Shown: one piece after another, positions 25,437 to 34,007 of the stretch | Position numbering within the stretch: position 1 is the stretch's first letter | How the letters are laid out: each line of letters opens with the position of its first letter | Assembly (NCBI RefSeq): GCF_033558715.1 | Contig: NZ_CP114606.1 | Span: forward strand, 1,302,001-1,366,000 | Reading direction: 5' to 3' | Length of the DNA stretch: 64,000 nucleotides | Origin: Acinetobacter sp. YWS30-1 | GTDB taxonomy: Bacteria > Pseudomonadota > Gammaproteobacteria > Pseudomonadales > Moraxellaceae | The notes under the pieces: model-generated | What the model was told of the DNA's origin: nothing | The model's input: only the letters and a program-made list of their open reading frames with translations | The model's database searches: none | Program-made: the position numbers and the translations under genes

Positions 25437-26681
25437 TTAAGATTTTTGAGGATCGTAGAGTTTTTCTTTGATGAACAGGGCAGGAAGCAGACCACAGATA
25501 AAGTATGCAGCACCCATTACTAAGAAGCCAAGACCGATCGAACCGCCTGTTGCCAGATAACCAATCGTAGCTGGGGCAATTGCCGCACCTAAACGACCGA
25601 CATTATATGCACCACCAATTGCTGTGCCGCGTACGTTGGTTGGGAAGCTTTCAGTCATATAAGTCGCATTCACACCATATGGAATACCATATAGGAAACC
25701 GAAGATCACCAATAAGTATAGAATGTTGTCTGGTGAGTTATAGAATACGATCAGTGGTAGGAAGATCGCAGTACCAATCGCACCGAAGGCATAAGTAAAA
25801 CGACGTCCGAATTTATCTGCCATTAAGCCTGCAAGGATTTTACCTAGAATCATCGCGGTATAGGTACCGACCATGTAGGCAGTCATTTCCTTGAACTTCA
25901 TACCCAGTTCACTTTCAAGGTATGTTGGCATCCAGTTGTTTACGCCATAGTAACCAAACTGAAGGAAACCGGCAGTCAAAGCCCATAAGATAAACATGTT
26001 ACGGTTTTTCTTATCTTGGAAAATCAGCTTCCAGGTCGACTCAGTAGGTTTGTCAGTCACTTCAACTTTCTTGAAGCGGTTTTCTTGCCATGCCGCTGGT
26101 TCTGGTACCAGAATGTGCATCAAAATAGCCAAGGCAATTGGAATCGCAGCTACATAGAACAGCATGCGCCAGCCGTGATCTGGAATTAACCAGCCCGCAA
26201 GCAAGGTCGCAACGATATAGCCAACTGTCCAGCCAGCCTGTAATGTACCTAAAACGGTAGTACGATATTTAGTAGGTACGTACTCAGCCATTAAAGTATT
26301 CGATGCAATATACAAAGAACCCAAGCCAAGAGAAGCGAAGAAACGTAATGCACCAAATTGAGCAAAGCTTTGGGTAAAACCAAGACCACAAGTCAATGCC
26401 GAAAATAAAAGGATTGAGACAACGACGGTACGTACACGACCGAATTTATCACAAGCCCACCCTCCGAATATACCTCCAACTGCCATACCTGCAAGGGTAA
26501 AGCTTCCGAGCATCCCAGCTTCGACAGAGGTTAGGCCAAATTCAGCTTTAATACTGTTTAAGCTGTAGGAAAGCAGCATTAAATCCGCACCATCGACCAG
26601 CAGGGCGAGGAATGCAAAAATAAATGCGATTTTCCAGGTATTTGGGCCAATTTTTGAAATTGTATTCGTTATAGCCATCAT
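25437..26681 (-). CDS. MFS transporter, aromatic acid:H+ symporter (AAHS) type
   Basis: A twelve-helix major facilitator of 414 residues. The signature loop GGWACDKFGRVRTVV follows helix 2 and its second-half copy is GLMADKFGRRFTYA. The DGADLMLLSYSLNSIKAEFGLT segment in helix 1 is typical of the AAHS group (PcaK/BenK/DcaK relatives), which import aromatic or dicarboxylic acids with protons. Its position next to acyl-CoA dehydrogenase and the other beta-oxidation genes suggests it imports the acid they degrade. Either of two adjacent ATG codons could be used. It has its own terminator, and another separates it from the dehydrogenase gene. Confidence 0.88.
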   Translation of the reverse strand: MMAITNTISKIGPNTWKIAFIFAFLALLVDGADLMLLSYSLNSIKAEFGLTSVEAGMLGSFTLAGMAVGGIFGGWACDKFGRVRTVVVSILLFSALTCGLGFTQSFAQFGALRFFASLGLGSLYIASNTLMAEYVPTKYRTTVLGTLQAGWTVGYIVATLLAGWLIPDHGWRMLFYVAAIPIALAILMHILVPEPAAWQENRFKKVEVTDKPTESTWKLIFQDKKNRNMFILWALTAGFLQFGYYGVNNWMPTYLESELGMKFKEMTAYMVGTYTAMILGKILAGLMADKFGRRFTYAFGAIGTAIFLPLIVFYNSPDNILYLLVIFGFLYGIPYGVNATYMTESFPTNVRGTAIGGAYNVGRLGAAIAPATIGYLATGGSIGLGFLVMGAAYFICGLLPALFIKEKLYDPQKS

Positions 26682-26690
26682 CCATTACCT

Positions 26691-26728
26691 ATAAAAAAGG
26701 CCTGATCGCAAGGAGAGTTGATCAGGCC
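26691..26728 (-). terminator. intrinsic terminator of the acyl-CoA dehydrogenase gene
   Basis: On the minus strand, arms GGCCTGATC and GATCAGGCC (26699-26728, 12-nt loop) are followed by TTTTTTAT. It lies immediately upstream of the MFS gene, so readthrough would be partial. Confidence 0.85.
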
Positions 26729-26735
26729 AAACTTG

Positions 26736-27890
26736 TTACTGAGTCGCCTCGCGAATCATATTGCGAGCAATAATGACTTGCTGGATTTGCGTGGTTCCTT
26801 CATAAAGACGGAATAAACGCACATCGCGGTAGAAGCGCTCAATTGCATATTCACTGATGTAGCCCGCGCCACCATGGATTTGCACACCACGGTCAGCGAC
26901 ACGGCCACACATTTCTGTTGCAAACATTTTTGCGCATGATGCTTCAGTACTTACATTCTGGCCGGCATCACGACGACGCGCTGCATCAAGCACCATGCAT
27001 TTCGCTGCATAAATTTCAGCTTTAGAATCTGCCAGCATGCCCTGGATCAGCTGGAAGTTGGCAATCGCCTGACCGAACTGCTTACGTTCAACGGCATATT
27101 GCAATGAATCTTCCAGCATACGGGTTGCAGCACCCACGCTCAGTGCAGCAATGTGGATACGGCCTTTATCCAGAACCTTCATCGCAGTTTTAAAGCCAAC
27201 GCCTTCTACACCGCCAATCAAAGCTGATGCAGGGATACGGCAGTTTTCAAAGATCACGTCACAGGTATGTGCGCCTTTCTGGCCCATTTTCTTGTCACGT
27301 TTACCCAGTGAAATACCTGGCAAGTTACTGTTAACGATGAACGCTGAAATAGCTGCAGCACCTTTTAATTCAGGATTGGTACGTGCCATTACTGTGAATA
27401 CACCCGCATGTGGCGCATTGGTAATGAAACGCTTGGTACCATTCAGAATGTACTCATCACCATCTTTTACAGCAGTAGTTTTAAGCGACGCTGCATCAGA
27501 ACCAGAATCCGGTTCAGTCAGACAGAACGAGCCAATAATTTCACCGCTGGCAAGTTTTGGCAGGAAGTGCTGTTTTTGCTCTTCAGTACCATCGATGATC
27601 AGGCCAGATGCGCCGATACCGTTATTCGTACCAATCAATGAGCGGAAAGCAGGGGAAGTACGGCCCAGTTCAAAAGCGATATAGACTTCTTCTTCCATGG
27701 TCAGGCCAAGACCGTCATATTCTTCAGGAATGGTTAAACCAAATAAGCCCAACTCTTTCATTTGTTGCACGATTTCTGCTGGAATTTCATCCGTTTCTGC
27801 AACAATTTCTTCATTTGGGATTAATACGCCTTCTACAAACTGGCGAATCATATCTACCAACTGGTCTAAGGTTTCCTGATCACGAATCAT
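26736..27890 (-). CDS. acyl-CoA dehydrogenase (DcaA-like)
   Basis: FAD enzyme catalysing the first oxidation of an acyl-CoA to the 2-enoyl-CoA and passing electrons to ETF. Family signatures are IGSFCLTEPDSGSDAASLKT (FAD/substrate block, about residues 120-140) and GGAGYISEYAIERFYRDVR with the catalytic Glu in LYEGTTQIQ (about residue 366). Length is 384 aa. It lacks features of a glutaryl-CoA dehydrogenase as far as I can tell and resembles dicarboxylyl-CoA (dca) dehydrogenases of Acinetobacter. It is divergent from the enoyl-CoA hydratase gene; the shared upstream region contains a putative IclR-type operator 134 bp before the start. Confidence 0.9.
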   Translation of the reverse strand: MIRDQETLDQLVDMIRQFVEGVLIPNEEIVAETDEIPAEIVQQMKELGLFGLTIPEEYDGLGLTMEEEVYIAFELGRTSPAFRSLIGTNNGIGASGLIIDGTEEQKQHFLPKLASGEIIGSFCLTEPDSGSDAASLKTTAVKDGDEYILNGTKRFITNAPHAGVFTVMARTNPELKGAAAISAFIVNSNLPGISLGKRDKKMGQKGAHTCDVIFENCRIPASALIGGVEGVGFKTAMKVLDKGRIHIAALSVGAATRMLEDSLQYAVERKQFGQAIANFQLIQGMLADSKAEIYAAKCMVLDAARRRDAGQNVSTEASCAKMFATEMCGRVADRGVQIHGGAGYISEYAIERFYRDVRLFRLYEGTTQIQQVIIARNMIREATQ

Positions 27891-28020
27891 GTCCTAACTC
27901 CGTATCTAGGATTTCGTTCTGTCCACATCTTGTCCAATGTGAATAAAAACTCATCACTAAGCTAAATTTATGCGGATACTAATTAAAATTAAAACAAGGA
28001 TCAATATATACGAAAGTATA

Positions 28021-28035
28021 TTTCGCTGTGCGATA
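28021..28035. promoter_or_regulatory. putative IclR-type operator A
   Basis: TTTCGCTGTGCGATA: half-sites TTTCGC and GCGATA with a 3-bp centre, matching the perfect palindrome before the IclR gene at 10 of 12 half-site positions. It is suited to control the leftward acyl-CoA dehydrogenase gene. Confidence 0.55.
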
Positions 28036-28172
28036 TTTATGTTTTACTTTAAAATTGGCTTTAAATAATTGATTTAATGTGATTAATGCTGTTTTTAAGG
28101 CGTTATAAAATATTTTTTGTTCAAATTTGAATAGTTTACTTTGAACTAAATTTATGTATATTGTTAATTAAA

Positions 28173-28187
28173 TACCGCTGTGCGAAA
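28173..28187. promoter_or_regulatory. putative IclR-type operator B
   Basis: TACCGCTGTGCGAAA: half-sites TACCGC and GCGAAA with a 3-bp centre, ending about 10 bp before the enoyl-CoA hydratase ATG, so it would overlap the early transcript or ribosome-binding site. Confidence 0.55.
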
Positions 28188-28197
28188 TGAGAAGATT

Positions 28198-28977
28198 ATG
28201 GAAAGCACTGAAATTTTAAAATTGACTGTACAGGAAGATGGCGTCGCAATTGTTCAAATCCATCGCCCGGAAGCACGTAATGCCTTGAACCTGGAATTAC
28301 GTCAGCAACTCTCTGAAGCATTTCAATACCTTTCAAAATTAGATGCTGTAAAAGCGATTATTTTGACCGGCGGTGAAAAAGTATTTGCTGCGGGTGCAGA
28401 CATTAAAGATTTCACCACTGCAACTACAGCCCAAATGTATTTACGCCATACTGAACAATATTGGCAAAGCATTACTGATTGTCCGAAACCGATTATTGCA
28501 GCAGTCAATGGCTATGCACTCGGTGGTGGCTGTGAACTGGCCATGCATGCGGACATCATCATTGCCGGTGAAAGTGCCAAATTTGGTCAGCCTGAAGTGA
28601 AACTGGGCTTGATGCCAGGTGCAGGTGGGACACAACGTTTACTGCGCGCGATTGGTAAATATCAAACCATGCTTTGGGTATTGACCGGTAAATTGGTGAA
28701 AGCTGCTGAGGCTGAGCGTATGGGCTTGGTTTCTGAAGTCGTGGAAGATGAAAACACCATTACCCATGCGATTGAGATTGCTCAAACGATTGCGTCTTTC
28801 TCTCCAATTGCAGTGCAGCAAATTAAAGAAGTGACCAATCTTGGCCAAGATCAATCTTTACAAGGTGCTTTGGCATTGGAACGTAAAGCTTTCCAGATTT
28901 TATTTGATACCAAAGATCAGAAAGAAGGCGTGAATGCGTTCTTTGAAAAACGTCCTGCACAATACACTGGAGAATAA
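28198..28977 (+). CDS. enoyl-CoA hydratase (DcaE/PaaF-like)
   Basis: Crotonase-fold enzyme that hydrates the 2-enoyl-CoA. The oxyanion-hole segments are EKVFAAGADIKDF (about residues 60-72) and VNGYALGGGCELAMHADI, and the second catalytic Glu lies in PEVKLGLMPGAGGTQRL. From the ATG at 28198 the protein is 259 aa, the family norm; a GTG six codons upstream falls inside the putative operator and is less likely. GAGAAG precedes the ATG closely. It heads a four-gene run with 3- to 15-bp spacing. Confidence 0.92.
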   Translation: MESTEILKLTVQEDGVAIVQIHRPEARNALNLELRQQLSEAFQYLSKLDAVKAIILTGGEKVFAAGADIKDFTTATTAQMYLRHTEQYWQSITDCPKPIIAAVNGYALGGGCELAMHADIIIAGESAKFGQPEVKLGLMPGAGGTQRLLRAIGKYQTMLWVLTGKLVKAAEAERMGLVSEVVEDENTITHAIEIAQTIASFSPIAVQQIKEVTNLGQDQSLQGALALERKAFQILFDTKDQKEGVNAFFEKRPAQYTGE

Positions 28978-28980
28978 GAC

Positions 28981-30498
28981 ATGACCATTCAATCTATGGC
29001 GCTCATTGGTACTGGTGTAATGGGCATGGGTATCGCGCAAATCGCAGCCCAGGCAGGTCTGGAAGTGCGCTTATTCGATGCCAAAGCAGGTGCGGCAGAA
29101 GCAGGTTTGGCTAAACTTAAAGCTACGCTTGAAAAGCTGCAAGCCAAAGGTAAATTTACTGAAGAAGTTCTGAATGCAACTCTGGCACGTTTCAAAATCC
29201 TGAATAGCATTGAAGAAGTGGCTGGTGTTGATCTGGTGGTTGAAGCCATCATCGAAAATCTGGACATCAAGCAAGGTTTATTTAAACAGCTGGAAAGTAT
29301 CGTATCTCCAGAAACCATTCTGGCAACCAATACCTCATCACTTTCAGTGACTGCTATTGCATCCAACCTTGAGCATCAAGGTCGTATGGCGGGATTCCAT
29401 TTCTTTAATCCAGTGCCCTTGATGAAAATTGTCGAAGTGATTGCTGGCCTAGCAACAGATGAACAGGTCGTTGCAGATCTACTCGAACTGGCACAACGTA
29501 TGGGGCACTTCGGTGTGCGTACCAAAGACACGCCTGGGTTTATTGTTAACCATGCCGGCCGTGCTTATGGTACGGAAGCACTGAAAATCCTAGGCGAAGG
29601 GATTGTCTCAGTTTCAGAAATCGACCGTATTCTGCGTGAAGGTGCCGGTTTCCGTATGGGACCACTGGAATTGTTTGACCTGACTGCACTGGATGTTTCT
29701 CATCCAGTGATGGAATCGATTTTCAACCAGTATTATCAGGAAGATCGTTATCGTCCAAGCGCTTTAACCCGTCAAATGCTGGCTGGTAAAAAAGTCGGTC
29801 GTAAAGTCGGTGAAGGCTTCTATAAATATCAGGATGGTCAAAAGACCAATGAAGCTCCGGCTCAGATTGCGCCTGAAGTAACTGAATTCAGCCCAGTCTG
29901 GATCAAAGCAGATCTTGAGCAGGATGCCAGCATCTTGCGTGACTATATCCGTGAGCAAGGCTTGATCATCGACAGTGCTGAAACTCCGGCAGCTGACAGT
30001 CTGATTCTATTGGCCACTTATGGTGAAGACACGACAACAGCTGCATTACGTTTTGAGGTTGATGCGACTCGTGCAATCAGCATTGATATGCTGACTGATT
30101 TTGCCAAGCACCGTACCATCATGCCTTCGATTGCAACTCAAAAAGCCTATATCGACCAGGCACATGCATTGTTTGCTAAAAATGGTCATGGCGTATCGGT
30201 AATTGCTGAAAGTATTGGCTTTGTCGCACAGCGCGTATTGGCAATGGTCGTGAATCTGGCTTGTGATATTGCCCAACAACAAATCGCAACTGCAGCCGAT
30301 ATCGATAAAGCAGTAAAACTTGGTCTGGGCTACCCACATGGACCAATTTCATGGGGTGATGTTTTGGGCGCAGAACGTATCCTGTTGATCCTGGAACGTA
30401 TCCTGGCGAATACTGGTGACCAGCGTTATCGTCCAAGTACATGGTTACAACGCCGCGCCCGTTTAAAACTATCTCTTCTTCACACTGCAGCAGTTTAA
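28981..30498 (+). CDS. 3-hydroxyacyl-CoA dehydrogenase (PaaH/DcaH-like)
   Basis: NAD-dependent oxidation of 3-hydroxyacyl-CoA to 3-oxoacyl-CoA. The N-terminal Rossmann motif is ALIGTGVMGMGIAQIAAQAG; the catalytic region GFHFFNPVPLMKIVEVI is at about residues 137-153, and a C-terminal duplicated dimerisation domain is present. At 505 aa it has the long form typical of PaaH/DcaH proteins rather than the 280-aa FadB2 form. It starts 3 bp after the hydratase stop, clearly within one operon. Confidence 0.93.
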   Translation: MTIQSMALIGTGVMGMGIAQIAAQAGLEVRLFDAKAGAAEAGLAKLKATLEKLQAKGKFTEEVLNATLARFKILNSIEEVAGVDLVVEAIIENLDIKQGLFKQLESIVSPETILATNTSSLSVTAIASNLEHQGRMAGFHFFNPVPLMKIVEVIAGLATDEQVVADLLELAQRMGHFGVRTKDTPGFIVNHAGRAYGTEALKILGEGIVSVSEIDRILREGAGFRMGPLELFDLTALDVSHPVMESIFNQYYQEDRYRPSALTRQMLAGKKVGRKVGEGFYKYQDGQKTNEAPAQIAPEVTEFSPVWIKADLEQDASILRDYIREQGLIIDSAETPAADSLILLATYGEDTTTAALRFEVDATRAISIDMLTDFAKHRTIMPSIATQKAYIDQAHALFAKNGHGVSVIAESIGFVAQRVLAMVVNLACDIAQQQIATAADIDKAVKLGLGYPHGPISWGDVLGAERILLILERILANTGDQRYRPSTWLQRRARLKLSLLHTAAV

Positions 30499-30510
30499 GG
30501 AATCAAACTC

Positions 30511-31713
30511 ATGTTAAATGCATATATTTATGATGGATTACGTACGCCATTTGGCCGTCATGCAGGAAGCCTGGCAAAGGTTCGTCCAGATGATTTAGCT
30601 GCACATGTGATTAAGGCATTGGTTGCAAAACATAATCTACCTGCTGATATTTTTGATGATGTGATTCTGGGGAATACTAACCAGGCCGGTGAAGACAGCC
30701 GTAATATTGCACGTCATGCAACGTTATTGGCGGGTCTAGATGTGAAAACGCCAGCACAAACTGTGAACCGTCTATGTGCTTCAGGTTTAGCAGCGGTGAT
30801 TGATGCAGCTCGTGCGATTACTTGTAATGAAGGGGATATCTTCCTTGCAGGTGGTGTCGAGTCGATGTCTCGTGCACCGTTTGTCTTTGCCAAATCTGAA
30901 ACACCATTTAGCCGTGATTTTAAAGTATTCGATTCAACCATCGGCGCACGTTTTCCGAACCCTGCCATTGAAAAACAGTTCGGCAATGACACCATGCCGC
31001 AAACTGGCGATAATGTAGCAGTAGAATACGGTGTAACCCGTGAAGATGCAGACCAGTTTGCTGCAGCATCACAAGCCAAATATGAAGCAGCTAAACAGGC
31101 AGGTTTCTTTGCTGACGAGATCGTGGGTGTTGAAGTGCCTCAAGGCCGTAAATTACCAGCAAAATTGGTCGATCAAGACGAACATCCACGTCCATCTTCT
31201 AACTTGGAAGCGCTACAGAAACTACGTCCACTGTTTGAAGGCGGTGTAGTGACTGCGGGTAATGCTTCTGGTGTCAATGATGGTGCAGCAGCGCTAATCA
31301 TTGGTTCTGAAGCCGCTCAGGAAAAACTGGGCATCCAGCCAATGGCGAAAATCATCGCTTCAGCGGCTGCGGGTATTGAACCACGTATTATGGGCGCCGG
31401 TCCGGTTGATGCGATCAAACTAGCATTAAAACGTGCCAACTTGACGTTGGATGACATGGATATCATTGAAATCAATGAGGCATTCGCATCACAAGTTTTA
31501 GCATGCTTAAAAGGTCTGGGTGTGGCATTTGATGATGCTCGTGTGAACCCGAATGGTGGTGCGATTGCAGTTGGGCATCCACTCGGTGCTTCAGGTGCTC
31601 GTTTAGTGCTCAGCACCGCTCGTGAATTGCAGCGCAGCGGCAAAAAATATGCTGTGATTAGTCTGTGTATCGGTGTGGGCCAAGGTCTGGCACTGGTCAT
31701 CGAACGCGTATAA
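30511..31713 (+). CDS. 3-oxoadipyl-CoA thiolase-type acyltransferase (PcaF/DcaF-like)
   Basis: A thiolase of 400 residues cleaving a 3-oxoacyl-CoA with CoA. The nucleophile Cys is in QTVNRLCASGLAAV (about Cys90); the C-terminal motifs are NPNGGAIAVGHPLGASGARL (His) and ISLCIGVGQGLALV (second Cys). The start AYIYDGLRTPFGRHAGSLAKVRPDDLAA resembles the beta-ketoadipyl-CoA thiolases PcaF/PaaJ/DcaF, which release acetyl-CoA and succinyl-CoA. The chain-length preference is inferred. Third gene of the operon, 12 bp after the dehydrogenase. Confidence 0.92.
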   Translation: MLNAYIYDGLRTPFGRHAGSLAKVRPDDLAAHVIKALVAKHNLPADIFDDVILGNTNQAGEDSRNIARHATLLAGLDVKTPAQTVNRLCASGLAAVIDAARAITCNEGDIFLAGGVESMSRAPFVFAKSETPFSRDFKVFDSTIGARFPNPAIEKQFGNDTMPQTGDNVAVEYGVTREDADQFAAASQAKYEAAKQAGFFADEIVGVEVPQGRKLPAKLVDQDEHPRPSSNLEALQKLRPLFEGGVVTAGNASGVNDGAAALIIGSEAAQEKLGIQPMAKIIASAAAGIEPRIMGAGPVDAIKLALKRANLTLDDMDIIEINEAFASQVLACLKGLGVAFDDARVNPNGGAIAVGHPLGASGARLVLSTARELQRSGKKYAVISLCIGVGQGLALVIERV

Positions 31714-31728
31714 ACAAAGGAAAAACAC

Positions 31729-32946
31729 ATGGGTGCATTAGAGGGTATTCGCGTACTGGATTTAAGTCGCGTACTTGCAGGTCCTTGGTGTGGTCAAATC
31801 CTCGCGGATTTAGGCGCTGAAGTGATTAAAGTTGAACGTCCTAAAACGGGTGATGATACCCGTATGTGGGGACCACCTTGGATGAAAAATGACCATGGTG
31901 AAAATACACGTGAAGCGGCGTACTACCAGTCAGCCAACCGTAATAAAATGTCAGTTGCGATTGATATTTCAACGCCTGAAGGTCAGGAACTGGTCAAAGC
32001 ACTGGCTGCTGATTCAGATGTGGTGATTGAAAATTACAAAGCAGGTTCATTGAAAAAATACGGTCTGGATTATGAAAGCCTCAGCGCGATTAATCCGAAA
32101 CTGGTGTATTGCTCAATTACTGGCTTTGGTCAAACTGGCCCTCGTGCACCTGAACCAGGTTATGACTTTATCATCCAGGGGATGGGCGGTTTAATGTCTG
32201 TCACTGGTGAGAAAGATGACTTACCAGGTGGTGGACCACAAAAAGTTGGCGTGGCTTTTGCGGATTTGACGACGGGTTTGTACTCGACCATTGCCATTCA
32301 GGCTGCTTTGCTGAATCGTCATGTGACTGGCCTGGGTCAGCATATTGATATGGCACTGTTGGATGTGCAGGTTGCTTTGCTGGCAAACCAAGGGATGAAC
32401 TACCTGGCTTCAGGTAAAATTCCAGGTCGTTATGGTAATGCGCATGCCAATATTGTGCCTTATCAAGTGTTCCGCGCTGCCGACCAAGACTTCATTATTG
32501 CCTGTGGTAATGACAAGCAATTTGTTGCCTTGAGCGCTGCAATTGGTTTGCCTGATTTACCGCAAGATCCACGTTTTGTGACCAATGCACTGCGTATTCA
32601 GCATCGTGCAGAAATCACAGAGCTGCTAGCCAAACATTTCTTAAGCAATACTGCGAAGCATTGGGTAGAAGCAATTCATGCAGTGAAAGTTCCGGTAGGC
32701 CTGATTAATAACCTTGAACAAGCTTTCCAGGAACCACAAGTGCAAGCGCGTAATATGCTGGTTGAGATCCCCCATCCGTTAAAAGAAAAATTAACGGTGA
32801 TTGGCTCACCAATTAAATTATCGCGTACACCAGTGGAATATCGTAAAGCACCACCAATGTTAGGTGAGCATACGAATGAAATTCTTTCACGTGTCGTGGA
32901 TGAGGAAAAACTGGAGGCCCTAAAAGCTCAAGGTATTGTTGGTTAA
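31729..32946 (+). CDS. class III (CaiB/BaiF-family) acyl-CoA transferase
   Basis: Transfers CoA between carboxylic acids. VLDLSRVLAGPWCGQILADL is the classic N-terminus, with GAEVIKVE, then ENYKAGSLKKYGLDYESL, ITGFGQTGP and GYDFIIQGMGGLMSVTG; the catalytic Asp lies in the AFADLTTGLYS region or nearby. Length is 405 aa. It resembles the transferases that make glutaryl-CoA or similar dicarboxylyl-CoA from succinyl-CoA. In A. baylyi dca genes a two-subunit transferase (DcaIJ) is used, so a class III enzyme here would be a replacement. Last gene of the operon; a strong terminator follows. Confidence 0.91.
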   Translation: MGALEGIRVLDLSRVLAGPWCGQILADLGAEVIKVERPKTGDDTRMWGPPWMKNDHGENTREAAYYQSANRNKMSVAIDISTPEGQELVKALAADSDVVIENYKAGSLKKYGLDYESLSAINPKLVYCSITGFGQTGPRAPEPGYDFIIQGMGGLMSVTGEKDDLPGGGPQKVGVAFADLTTGLYSTIAIQAALLNRHVTGLGQHIDMALLDVQVALLANQGMNYLASGKIPGRYGNAHANIVPYQVFRAADQDFIIACGNDKQFVALSAAIGLPDLPQDPRFVTNALRIQHRAEITELLAKHFLSNTAKHWVEAIHAVKVPVGLINNLEQAFQEPQVQARNMLVEIPHPLKEKLTVIGSPIKLSRTPVEYRKAPPMLGEHTNEILSRVVDEEKLEALKAQGIVG

Positions 32947-32972
32947 TAAACAAGAAAACCCATAAGTCCAAT

Positions 32973-33004
32973 AAAGAAGCAACTTAATCAAAGTTGCTTC
33001 TTTG
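32973..33004 (+). terminator. strong stem-loop ending the beta-oxidation operon
   Basis: Perfect 13-bp arms AAAGAAGCAACTT (32973-32985) and AAGTTGCTTCTTT (32991-33003). Confidence 0.8.
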
Positions 33005-33029
33005 CTATATACAAGATAATTATTTATAA

Positions 33030-33044
33030 TTTCGCAATGCGAAA
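33030..33044. promoter_or_regulatory. putative IclR-type operator C (perfect palindrome)
   Basis: TTTCGCAATGCGAAA, perfect 6-bp half-sites with a 3-bp centre, 33-47 bp before the preferred start of the IclR gene. It is the best copy of the three related sites and suggests autoregulation. Confidence 0.65.
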
Positions 33045-33076
33045 CACTTATTATGAATTTGAAGGACGGTGAAGAC

Positions 33077-33928
33077 ATGTCTGATGATGTACCTGAAACC
33101 GATCAGTCGGAAGAAAAATTAATTGCGCCTTTGCGCCATGAGTTATTGCATCCGATCGAAGATATGCAGGATGAAAATGACCGTCAATTTATTACAGCTT
33201 TAGCACGTGGTCTGGAGTTACTGCGCTGCTTTAGTCCAAAACATCAGCATCTGGGCAATCAGGAACTGTCACAAATGACAGGTTTACCTAAACCGACGAT
33301 TACTCGTTTAACCCATACCTTGTCCCGTTTAGGATATTTGAAGCAGGTTCCTAATTCGAGCAAGTTTCAGCTCTCAGTCGGCGTACTGTCTTTTGGTTAT
33401 TCGATGCTGTCGAATTTATCCTTGCGATCGGTTGCTCATCCATTAATGAAAAATCTGGCAGACTATGCTGAGGCAGCTGTTGCGATGGCAACCCGTGACC
33501 GTCTGAATATGATTTATCTGGATGTGGTGCAGGGCAAAGGCAATGTCACCATGCGTCGTCAGGTAGGAACCCATTTGCCGATTCATTTAAGTTCAATGGG
33601 GCGTGCCTGTCTGGCTGCAATGCCAGAAGATGAGCGTGATTTTCTGCTTGATGCGATTCGCCGTAAACATGTTGAAGAATGGCCACAGATCCAAAAAAAT
33701 CTGGAGAAGTCATTTAAAGACTATCAGGAATATGGTTTCTGCTTTTCAATCGGTGAATGGCATAAGGATGTGAATTCGGTTGCAGTTCCTTTTGTCCATG
33801 AACAGCATGGTCTACTGGTGTTTAACTGCGGCGGTCCAAGTTTTCTGCTCAATGAAGAGAAAATCAAAAATGATATTGCACCACGCTTATTACATATGGT
33901 GAATAATATTAGAAATGAATTGGGATAA
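33077..33928 (+). CDS. IclR-family transcriptional regulator (PcaR/PcaU/DcaR-like)
   Basis: A helix-turn-helix regulator with an effector-binding domain. The N-terminal winged helix is ITALARGLELLRCFSP then LGNQELSQMTGLPKPTITRL; the IclR effector domain follows from about residue 95 with QVGTHLPIHLSSMGRACLAA and GEWHKDVNSVAVPF. The start at 33077 is preferred because GAAGGACGG precedes it; an ATG eight codons upstream has no binding site. The layout matches the beta-ketoadipate/dicarboxylate regulators of Acinetobacter. A matching palindrome sits before it and two more lie in the divergent promoter region, so it most likely controls this cluster; the effector is presumably the substrate or its CoA ester. 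Confidence 0.9.
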   Translation: MSDDVPETDQSEEKLIAPLRHELLHPIEDMQDENDRQFITALARGLELLRCFSPKHQHLGNQELSQMTGLPKPTITRLTHTLSRLGYLKQVPNSSKFQLSVGVLSFGYSMLSNLSLRSVAHPLMKNLADYAEAAVAMATRDRLNMIYLDVVQGKGNVTMRRQVGTHLPIHLSSMGRACLAAMPEDERDFLLDAIRRKHVEEWPQIQKNLEKSFKDYQEYGFCFSIGEWHKDVNSVAVPFVHEQHGLLVFNCGGPSFLLNEEKIKNDIAPRLLHMVNNIRNELG

Positions 33929-34007
33929 TACATTTCTCAATTGATTAATTTTAGAAAATAGTAGGTATTTCAATTAAATACCTGCTATAAAATATCTATA
34001 AAATTCA

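Larger units (their letters stand above)
27891..28197. promoter_or_regulatory. divergent promoter region of the beta-oxidation genes
   Basis: A 307-bp AT-rich region between the acyl-CoA dehydrogenase (leftward) and enoyl-CoA hydratase (rightward) starts. It contains two copies of CGCTGTGCG: 28024-28032 and 28176-28184, each at the centre of a partial palindrome. No other feature is clear. Confidence 0.65.
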
